This document shows, piece after piece, positions 48,784 to 60,700 of a stretch of DNA of 64,000 nt. Position 1 is the first letter of the stretch; every line of letters begins with the position of its first letter. The translations under genes were made by a program, and so were the position numbers. The DNA comes from Epinephelus fuscoguttatus. Taxonomy: Eukaryota; Chordata; Actinopteri; Perciformes; Serranidae. Under the pieces are notes generated by a model. The model searched no databases, was not told the DNA's origin, and saw only the letters and a program-made list of their open reading frames with translations. The DNA lies in the NCBI RefSeq assembly GCF_011397635.1, contig NC_064757.1, forward strand, positions 30,079,839-30,143,838, written 5' to 3'.

Positions 48784-51700
48784 CTGCAAATTTTGCCCAG
48801 ATCTCAAGGCTTTTTAGAAAACTCAATATAATTGCTTTGTGTGATTAAAGATGGAGAGTCTCAAATAAACAAATAGAGACAAAATGAGATTTTTAACTCT
48901 CTGCAATGTTAAAATCGATCGTTACAAACTCCCCGACACACAGGATTTAGAGAGAGCCAGTCTGAGCGGATAATACCAAGCCTGCCCCCAACAGAGAGTG
49001 GCATTTATCACTCAACATTCATCTGATGAATCACCCGGTCTATAAATTAATTCACAATCACACTCCTACCCGAGACTACCTTCAGCATGTCAATGGGGCC
49101 GAAAGGAAGTGACTCACTGGTTATGATTCATAGGCAAGTGCTTTAAGAGGAACAGGAAGGATCCAAGCTTTTCTGATGGTTAATTTAGTGCCAGGTTCAG
49201 GCCAAACAAAACATTCATGATTACAGAAATGTGCCTGCAAGGTTTACGTTTCTCTAGTTGATAACTGCGGTGTAAAATTATCCCAGAATTAAAAATAAAC
49301 TGATGCCTGCTCTGTCTGTGTTCCCTTTAGGTCTGCCTGAGAGCTGAAACATGGAAATTCAGTGTTTCTCAAAAAAAGACATCTCCAAATGAAGATACAG
49401 ACATTTATCGCTTCACTGGGAAAAAAAATCATCCTGTCACTTTCTCAAAGTGTCTTTTTAATTTAAGAAACAGGTCCATTTAGTAGCTGTTAAGTACCTC
49501 TTGATCTTCGTCATCACATGAGGTTAGCTCTGTTTTCATTGTTGTAATTGTTGATCTGGTTTTTTTCTTTTTTTTGAGCACTTGGAAGGATTTACCAGTC
49601 ATGCTGGATTAAAAGATGAGGTTCAAATGCACACATGAGTTGACAAATTAATCTCACCACAAAGTTCATTCAGAGAGAAGATCCTTACCACCAGATAAAA
49701 GTTTGTTGTTTTATAAGTCAACACATCATGGGACATCATGGAAACACAGTCTGCTGATGAAGACTGTGTAATACTATCAACAGCTCCAAATCAGCCACTA
49801 AATGAACGGAGCTAGAGCTGAACATGACTTTTCTTTTCTTTCCTTTCCTTTTTTCATAATTTAAAGTAGGTAAAATCTTATCTCACTGCAGAGCTACATG
49901 TAGCGTATTGCTTCCAGGCCCCGAGAAAGTTCACAGGCTGTGAAGTCAATTTTTGTAGTGGCCAGACAGTGGAATTACACCGTCATATGATGCTCTGTGG
50001 CCTAAAAACACCTTTTCCCTTTGACTTACATGGCAAAAGAGACATCTGTAAATCAGTGGATACTTTTTTCCAAGCATCACAACGTCTGTGATATAACTCT
50101 TTATACTTTCTGGATTCGATCTATTTGGTCTGATAACATTTGGAAATTCTAGAGGAGCCGCACAATTAAATCATTTTATCACTATTCAAGTTGGCGGAAC
50201 ATTAAACAAGAAGTAGTTTCACAGCTGCCAGAAGTCTCTAGTGCACCTGCTTAATTGGCCACACAGTGCGGAAGCAGTGCCGATCATTCTGATAATTTTA
50301 TACACAGCAGTTGAACTTTTATGGCTTCATGCACCACTGAGCAACTTTCACAGGAAGATTTTCTGCGCACCTGATCTCTTATAGCTCTGTTTTGGTCACT
50401 ACCAGCTCTTGACGAATACACTGTATTTGGTTTATAGTTGCAAAATGCTTCAGCAGCTAGTCTAAAGCCCTGTACATACTGTACTAAATTTGTTCTTTTT
50501 CTCAAGGTGGCAATAACAAGAACAAAGTTCGTTTTGGCCAGGACATTTCATACTTCACGAGAAACTGAAGTGCAGAACTCCAGGGAAGTCCTCATAGGCC
50601 CCTCCCGCTGCCGCATATGTCACACACGCTTTTCCACTTTAACCACGCCCACTTCAAATACTGACCAATCACACAACAGTTCTCAGACACCACACAAGAA
50701 AAAAGTTCTGCCCAGATGATGTGTCGGCTGCAAGAACTCCCATACCAGGGCTGCGAGAAGAGAATGATGTCATTCTTTTCTTGCAGCCCTGTGAGAGAGA
50801 GCAAATTTTTCTGTTCTTGCGGAGTATTAAAGGCCTTAACTGTGTCTGTCTGCTGTTTGGTGCTGAGCAGGTAGTGTACAGTAGGATTTTAGGGCTTTTC
50901 CACTAAACAAAGCTGCCTGCTGGGGCCGAAAAAGACGCTTTGAGGGTGGTGAGATTGAACCAAAACAGTTAAGTTAAGCGGAGGTGGGGATAAAACAGGC
51001 TGAATCTCACTATAAAGCTCTGTGAAGCTGCAGATTAAGGTGAAAATTCTCTGTAGGTGTCACATGTCAGACATTTCTATTGTAAAAAATATTGATTATA
51101 GCTCCTTTAAATACACTGATAGTAAAAATACCGTAATTTTCCTATAAAATATCCAACAAATGTTAGTTTCTAATTGTAGAATTATGTGATTGAAAGCTTC
51201 TAGCAACTAAAAGGACTCTGAGATTCATTTGTCAACTAATGTTTTGAGGTCAAGGATAAACAAGGTCTTAAAATCATTTAGAAGTTGATTAGATTGTCAC
51301 TTATTTTGCTTGGTGTTTCTGTGGGAATTCAATTATAATATAGTAATAGAAACAGAATAAGTTACACAAGAGGCAAATGCCCATAATCAAGCAAAAAATG
51401 CCCCAAACCTACTGGATACCAGCTACTGGCTGTTATTAACATGCATTTGTATTCTCACTGAGCTTTATGTCTCCAGCTGACCAGTTTTTTTTAACTGTTG
51501 TGACAGCAATTCAAAATCATATACAGCATCAAATGAAAAACATTATGACACTTTGGTAATTTTCTAAATACAGATGTTCAGTCATCCAAAGAGGGCGCAG
51601 GATAAAAAAACAAACCTTACTGCAGGTGTTGGCATTTCCTTATAAGTTTCTGCACACTGCAGACGTTCATGTGTGATGTTGTTGTGTACTCCCACTGTGT

Positions 51701-54700
51701 GCTATTCAGGTCGTGTTTATTCTGAGACTCTCTGCAGTTTTCCTCGCTGCTGTCCTCACACATTGTGGTGGGCTGCTTCCTGTTGCCTCATATCCCGTCC
51801 TTCAGACACAAACGTCCCCTCGGCTCATCAGGGAGTTCACAGTCAACAGCAGGAGAGGTCAGTCTGTTCCTCTTTTTTTTTTTTTTTTTTTTTTAAACGT
51901 CCTTCCCTCACTCACTGTGTTTCTCTTCTTTGTGGTGACAATGTCGGTCACTATGTTCCGGACTTAAATATTTCAACAACTACAGGATGGATTGCCATTA
52001 AATTTGGTATACACACATTCATGTCCCCCAAAGGATGAATTATAACAACTTGGTGATTCCCTGACATTTCCTGTAGTGCAATCATCAGGTCAAAAATTCA
52101 CTTTGGTTTATGACCAAATTCCTGCACAACTAATCACATTTCCATCAGCTGTTCTTTGTGTTTCATGCTAATAAGTGTTAGCACACTGACACACTACATT
52201 GGATGGTGAACCTGGTAAACACAAGCAGCAACCTCCAAGGTTAAAAAATGAAGCCAACGCTGAAGGGCAAAAAACTGCAGTTTCTCGAATGATCACTTGG
52301 GGCTGGCTCTAAAAGCGAGTCAATCCCCATCTGCCCCCATGTTAAAATGGCCAAACTTTACCGTAGAAATAAACATGTTTACACCCTAGTTTTGGTCTCT
52401 ATGGCTAATTTCAACATTCATGCGACTGTACGGGGGGTGAATTTTTATGTAACTCACCCGTGTACATTTTAGTAAGGCTCAAAGTTATGCATGATTAAGA
52501 GCGGCTTTGAGGGACATGCTGTCTGCAAGGCATCACTCCAGTCTGTGAGTCAGATCCAACCCTCACTCCTCCACAGCTCCACCCAAGATTTTAACCTCTG
52601 TCTCCAAAAATTCAAAATGACAATAGCCACAACACTACACAAACCAATGGGTGACATCAGAGTAGTTTCATCCACTATTTTTATACAGTCTATGGATAAA
52701 AATCACACCCCTTAATCGGCATGTTAGCATGCTGACGTTTATCTCAAAGCACTGCTGTGACTAAGTGCAGCCTCACAAAGCCTAGACCTGCATTGTCTAG
52801 TTTGATCAGACACTGGTTCATTTTCCCCGCTCGGTAGGTTTTGTTTGGGCATATCTGAACACAGCAGTCGTACTCTTTTTTGGTTTTCCATTAGTAAAGG
52901 TTGTGGATAGTACCTGGTACTTATTTTGGTACCACCTCAGTGATACAGATTCCAGGTAAGCTGAGCTGTTGCTAGAAGGTGGAGTTAAAACACTGCAGAC
53001 CACTGATTGGTCAGAAAATAATGTTGCAGACGTTGCACACAGCACCACTATGGCGATCAGCTGAGAATCCTGCTTACACTGAGAGATACTATCTGCAGTG
53101 GAAAATGAAATAGAGGAAAGGACCTGGTACCAAAAAAGAGTTGAGTCGAGTCAAGTCGAGCCGAACCATGCAGATGAAATGCACCTTTAGAGGAAGTGGT
53201 CTCACTCTGGTCACATTCTGGGCCTGTGGTTGTAATATAATCCAACATCAATCTGACCTAACTACAAGGCATCCTCTCCAAGTTTGAGCCAGGTGCATAT
53301 CGGTTTACTTTGTTTCCATGTGTGTGTGAAATTAAACCGAACTAAGGAGAAAACACATCACATTTACCAACTCCACTGATCTGAAAGAGAGCAGAGCAAG
53401 TCTACGCTTGAAAACACCCTTTTTTAAACATGTCTGCCTCTGTCGCTCCTCACCTGATGAAGTAACAGCAGAAGATGAGGCTCAGGATGAAGACAAAGAT
53501 GCCTGTCCCGAAGATGACCATGTAGATGTTGAGCGGCAGGTCCTGGAAGGTGATGGGCGGCATGGTGCACGACTTGTTGGAGTAAACCAGTCCCAGACCA
53601 CAGAAGCACCCTAAACAAAGACAGAGGGGAGATTTGAAAACACATTTCCAAGAAGATGGATGCCAGAGAAGGCAGAGAAATGACAGCCTGATGTCTAAAA
53701 GCCTATTAGGACAAATGAGGCCTTGTCATTGTTGTACTTAAACATGTAAAACACTCTTAATGCAGTATCCAGGCAACCAGAATGTGTCTCCTATAACATG
53801 GCGGATCCACACGTCTTTGTCCGATTACAGGTCAGTGTTGTTTAAAGGCATTAACAGACAAGAACAGATAGACGAAATGATTATATTGGCTCAGCCCTCT
53901 TTTGTGGAATTAAAATTAAATATTTTGTGGATGAAATCTAGTTCACCAGTCTTGAGACTTAAAGCACACACACTCTGAGAACCGGTGAGTGCATTTTGAT
54001 TAAAACAGCAGCATAAAATCTCTTTTTTTAAGACTGAGATATCTGTACTCTTGTACAGGGAGGTGAGTCATTCAGAAACACTAACAATGACTGTTGTCTT
54101 GTCTCGAACTGAGTGCTTCTAGGAAAAACTTTGCTGCATACTCCAACCCAAACAGATGGTATTCCCATTAAAGGTGCCCCCCTTTTGTCTCATCCGAGTT
54201 GCTTCAACGCTACACTCCTGCGTGTGTTTGTTTTACCACAAAATAGATTATCACTGTAGCGCTGCTGACTGCAGTCAAGGTCAGAGGTAGGGAGATGGGG
54301 GAGGGGGAGGATTGAAGAACAAATGTGGCCGTGATTGTTGCACTGTGTGTACAGTTTACAATATTTGACAGGGTGTGGTTATTTATCTTGTATAAATAGA
54401 GTGAGAAGAACCATGAATTCCCAGATCGCAAGAGAAACGGTTGTAGATTAGATGGACAAAGAGATACACAGAGCACACTTGTGTTTTGTGTGTCCGCATG
54501 AGTAATGAGAAGTCAGTATCTGCATGTGAGAGAGGGCTTTGTGAGATCGGGGTCACACTAACCCGGGGAGTGATAGTGAGTCGGCGCTAACACAGGACTC
54601 ATCGCAGTCTGCTGATATGAACCTCTCTCCGCATGATAACAGGAAGAGAAGGCCGAGAGAGTCTGCGAGTTTTCATTTTGATCAAACACTACAGCAGCTG

Positions 54701-57700
54701 ATTGAGTGAGATCAGCCTGCGTATTGTTTAATGGAGAGATCCAGGCTCTTGAAAGCCGTGCGGCAGCTGCTTGTGTTATAGTGGAAACAAACTGTTCTGT
54801 ATGAGATTTCACAGTGAAGAGCTTTGCCAGAAACAAATTCCCCAGCTTTATTCCTTTCTGTGTGAAGTTTGTGTGTCCTGTTTCTCTGCACCAGTTTCCT
54901 CCCACAGGCCAAAGACATGCAGGTCAGCTGAAGTGGAAAATCTAAATAAAGTAGGTGTGAGTGTGCTTGTCTGTCTATGTTTACTCGTCCTGAGACGAAC
55001 TGGCAACCTCTCTACTTTGGGATGGATGGGTGAATAGATAAAGAGAGACAAATAGATAAATGGAAGGACAAGATGAAAGGATGGGACTACCTAAAGCCTT
55101 GGTATTTCACCTGGATGGGTGAGGTTTTGCAGGATGCAGCAGTGCACACTTGAGTGAGCTCTGCGACCGTCTCGACAGCCTAAGCTCTGAGTACATGTTC
55201 ATACCCTATATCATAACCTTTGAAGCAAAGTATGGGCTTGTTTTATCTCTAAAGCTTTAAAATTTGGGCAAACTAGACTGAATAATACACTCTACAAGTA
55301 TTCCTGTATATTTGGTCTCACACCATAAACACGGACATTGATGGTCTGGCTTGTGAACCTGTTTGGGCTGGGCATCTATTGGTGAAGATATTACATCGAC
55401 ATCAGAATACAGACTCCCTCATCCGAGTAGATTTTTGTTGTTGGACATAATTTAGTTGCTCTAAATGTCAAAGCATTTTAACACTATTTAGTTGGACACA
55501 TTTCTGGTATGATGTTATGATGCTCAATTTGAGAATTTTTTGGCAGTCAGGTTAAAGTCAGTTGAAAATCTGCAGGGAAGTCTAGTCATGGCTGCCAGCA
55601 GAACAAGGAGCAACAGTCTAGAAGTATCTTTGTAAATTCATGATCACAAAAATGACAAAAAGTCATCTCTGTTTGGAGTTACAGTTAGTCGTGAGGTCTT
55701 GAGCTGTAGGGAGGGTTGATGGTTCACATCCGAGGGAGGAAATCTGAAATATGGGTGTGGAGTTGCAAGAAGGATGAGTAGGTTTATGATGTCGTTGACT
55801 GGTTTGCAATTACGTGTATATTCTCATGTACTGTATAGTTTTGCTGTCACCACTGAAGACTGCTTTGGAAATACGTGTTTTTAGTAATGCTTTCAAGTGC
55901 TATCTTCTGGGATTTTTTTCTGTCATGATACTCCTGTGAGTTGTTGTGCTTTTAAAGTTCCAGGTAAAAATCAAATAAAATCAATTCTGTGGATTTAATC
56001 TTGAGGTAATGGGGAGACACTACAGGTGAATAGGATAAAACTCGTAACAAATATCACCATGAAACTTCCCCAGTTGATTACTTACAGTAAGACAATTAAT
56101 GTTTTTGTATAGGTTTTCTAAAAATTGTATGTTTAAATACGCAAATGAGGCAGTATCTACTTAAATATGCACTGATTTGCATACCTTTCCTGCACAGAAA
56201 TCTGAATGTTAGATTAAGCCAGGTTTGAAATTCTTGCTTCATTTTGTGTGAAATATTAGAGTTAAGGGATTTAACAGAGAGAATTTTGGATAGCTCTTTT
56301 CATCACTCCATGATTCAGAAAATACTGTCAAAATCCAGAAAAAATGTTGTTTTTTTGCCATGTTTTTAGGAATAAAATGTTATTTAAATCACATTTTGAA
56401 TAATACATGAACAAACCCCTTTGCAAAAACTTAAGAACTTGGACAGAAATAAAAATGGAAAGTTTCTAAGTGCTACTGAAATGGAGACTTCAAACTCAGA
56501 GTATGAGAAAAAAAACTTATTTTGAGGAAATGGCCTTTAAAGATATGTATTATATGTAAGAGACAGTAGGGTAAAAAATTTAAGTAACAGATATCACCAT
56601 GAAACTTCCCCAGTTGATTACTTACATTTAGACAATTATTTTTTGTATTACAAGTTTACATATTATCTCAAAATTAAGCATTTTGAAAACAGAAATCTGA
56701 ACAAAAAAAACTTTCCACTAGTCTGGAAGAAGACATGTTTTGAAAACGAAACAGCCCAAAATCTCAAAATTGATGAGCGCATAAAAAAAACTGCAGGCAA
56801 AGATTAAGTGAATTAATATAATTTTAGGTTATGGTTTTGCTATCTTATCCAAAAAGTGACAAGGTGACCTAATGTGAGCCAATACAAGTGCGCATCAGAC
56901 CCACAACAGTGACGTAGGATTTAAGGCTCCCATATGAAATACTAAGTTTTTAGGGAATCCCACGGAAGGATGTATGTATGTATGGACAGAGAGATGGATG
57001 CATGTCTGTGGAGAGAAACGAACTGGTAGATGAATGGATGTAATAATGGACGGTTGGATAGGTAGATGGATGTGGATGGACTGGCAGACAGGTGGATGAT
57101 GAATAGATGGACTGCTAGATGCACAGATGAAAGTATACATGGACATATGGAGGGATGGATGGATGGACAAATAGGTGGATGGAGAAACAGGCAATTAAAC
57201 GGGTGATAAAAATCTTAGAAAATGGATGTATGGATGATGGACAGGTAGATGGACAAATGATATATGGACTGACAGACAGACAGATGAGGTCATGGAAAAA
57301 CAGATGGATGTATGGATTAATGAACAGTTGAATGAACAGATGGATGGACGAATGGAGACCTTTACCAGCCTCATATCGCTGTGATGAGTATTGTTTTCTC
57401 CTGGCACAGCTTTCTTTTTTATAGATCCTGATATTTCGAGTCACTCCTGCAGCCAAAGTGACACGTTGACATTTCTATTTGACATTTCTGCCGCCTCGCA
57501 CTGCAAATTGCAGTATGAGACGATCAATACAACCCGCCTTGTAGTTCCACTCTCGCTGAATGAGCAGTGATGCTTCATTTATCGAGGCTCGTCGATGGCT
57601 ACACATGCAAGTTCCACCACCAAACGATTTCACCCAGCGAAAGGCGATCACTAACAGAGACCTGGACATTTGTAAATTAAACACAAACTGAAGGACATGT

Positions 57701-60700
57701 GCTGAACACTCAGGATCTTATAAATCAAGAGGTCATGGGTCAAAACTCTTACTTTCCTCAGGACACTTTAACTAGTTTCCCATTTTATTTATTCATTCAC
57801 TGTTCAATTATATTTTCTGTAAATCTTACCTCACTTTATTACAGTCTAAATGTTGTTTCAAAGCCTTTTCTACATTGCAAGGTATATAATTGTAGTGGGG
57901 ATTACTAATACCTTTTGATTTATTTAGTTTTTTGTCCAAAAAGAGTCCGAAAAGGTCGAAACTCCAGCAACACTTGTGGTATAAAGACCAGTGGTGGAAA
58001 GTAACTGAGGCCTTGTTCAGACTGCCAGCCTAAAAAGCTTTTTGGTACATCCAGATTGTATCTGATTTTAGAAAGTCTGGACAGCAAAAAACATACGACA
58101 CATAATTTTTGTAAACCAAACCACATATGGATTTCAAAGTGTCTTCTGTGTTACTCACGACTCGACACACTAGGACAATGTCCAATCCAGAATGACAGAA
58201 GTGCTGAGCAGAATCCTTGCTGTTCCTACCACATTGCTATGGAGGACAAAAATCTGGGGACAGTCGCCAAAATAAATTCCAGTAATTCAGTCATGGCTAG
58301 TTGGTAACCCTAGCTTTCTCACAAGCTACTTGAAAATACTCCTATATCACTGTTTTATGTTGTGACAACACTGTGGTTGAAGTCTGGTTAGGTTTACGCA
58401 CAAAAAGCACTTGGTTAGCGTGAGGATAAGATAATGGTCAGGTTTAAAATGATCACTTGAAACATGGAACATGACATTTTCATGAATCTGTGCCAAGTTT
58501 GTAAAGAACAACACTTTGTTTTAGAGTACAGTGACTTTTCAGCACAGAGCCTTTATTTTGATGTGCCATTTCTGCTGTGGAGTGAGTGACTAAAGTCAGC
58601 AAACTAGCTCAACGACACAGACAAACGCAAGTATGATGCTGAATGTATTAATCTGCAAGGCCTCGAACTAATGACTAAGTAGAATTCTGGACCTGTGGCT
58701 GGACCAGTTGGGAACCACTGCTCAAAACTATAATACATGGTTATTGGTTCCCAATCTTTTTGACTTGTCACCCCTACAATAAGTCGGTGTCTAGTCGGGT
58801 ATTTTGTCACATTTCAAATGCCTGTGAGGTGTTAACAGTACCACCAAAAGAGATTTTTCCTCTTTGTCTCAGATGGTTTCATTTCAATAAGTCTAAGGCC
58901 CACAAAGGGAAAATGAGCCAACCACAAAAATGCACAGGTCTGGGAAAAGTTAAAAAATGAAAACCAAATTTGTGGAACAGATTTTTTTCTCTTCTCTCAT
59001 TTATCATCTCATAACACCTCAAATTTATCTTGCAACCCCTCAGACAGGACCAGATCCCTGAGCTGGAAACCATAACCTGACTGATACTGAGGATTTTCAG
59101 ACCAATGCTGACATTCTTACAACACTTAACCAAGAGATGTACTGGGCAGGACATATTACAGTTGAAAAATAAACTTCTGACTACACACTGGTGGACAAAC
59201 TATACAATAGAGACACTTCCAAAACATATCTTAGGCCTTTCTGTACTTCAGTTTCATATGCATCGATACAAATACATTTGCGATAAGCTAATATCATCCA
59301 ATATATCAACTTGGCTCTACTGAAAACCAGTGTACTTAATGACTGTATATAAAGTAGTTAAAACACCAGCGACCAGTGTTACTTACACACTGATGCAGAA
59401 GGAATAAATATATAATAGTGTAATATAATAATAAATCAGTCAAAGGGGGGATTTTTCTCCATAATGTGCACTTTTACTTTTGATACTTTAACCACAGCTT
59501 GCTAATAATACTGTACTTAAGGTGGATTTTGAACCAGGGACTTTCTTTCTCCGTATACTTTGGAAGTAGGTGAATTTGTGGCAGAAAGTCCCCACCTAAA
59601 AACAAATGTTTGGATATTTGAATCAGCTTCTAAATAAACAACATACAAGACATGTGCATCATCATATAATGTAAAACTGCTCCATATTCATGTATCACTG
59701 AGGGCCCAGTGTCGAGAGTGGTAGCTGCACACACGTGAGGATGTGACAAACAAACAGGCTCAATTTTCTCCATCATCTATACATCGAGTCAAACAAAGAT
59801 TGTCCACAGACAAAGAGACACACAAACACACAGCTTGGAGGGGGAGTATATGTTCCTGTATTCATGTCACTGCACAGCTGATGGCACAAATCACCTGTGA
59901 AGCTGCTGCAGACTCACAAACCCAATCTGGGTCATTTGTATTCAAGTCTTTGTGTGTGCTTGTCATGTCACGACTTCCCATCTGTCTGCCTGTATGGATG
60001 GATGCTCACATCTTCCTCCTCCAACCTTTGTATGCATGGCGAGCAGACAGTTATATGTGATATTTTGCTATGGGTGGAGCCCCGCATGACCACTGACCTA
60101 TATATTGGCACACTAAAGAGGTGCCCCGTTGCCATGGCGCCAAGAGTAGCCGGATGCGGGAAAGAAAGGATGAAGGCTAGCTATGGCGAAAGTTCTCATT
60201 TTGGGAGAATCTGAGTCGGCCGTGTTGAGTTTCAGCTGTCAGACAGATTCTCCGGTTGTTGTTGAAAAAGGCAGGGAAGTCCCTCTGTGATTTGATAGAG
60301 CTGTAAAATACCTCGACTATGGCAGCTTCCCTGACAGCTCCTATGAGATGCCTGGTGGGGTTTTGTCCTATATACGCCGTGTTCACACAAAGCTGCCTCT
60401 GTCGCTGCTGCTGCTCGCATTAAAGACAGAACTCGCCATCAAATATTCAACAGTTCACATGGGGGGGAACACTCAAGCCTGCCTGCATGACTGCTGCTGG
60501 AAAAGAAGAAGAAGAAGAAGAAGAAGAAGAAGAAGAAGAAGAAGAAGAAGAAAGTAGGTTGGGTCTAAAAATCCCCATCACATGCACAAAAGTGCTACAT
60601 GTGTCACGCATAAACACTGTAGACATGATCACAGATACGCTGACACACAGAGCTGAGCTGTGGCTGTCTGATACTGCTTCATTTTTCAGCAGAATGTCAC

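Noticed and set aside
56895-57456. Overlapping minus-strand frames rich in His, Ser, Ile and Pro
   Set aside because: Translations of the (GGAT)n array; low complexity explains them fully.
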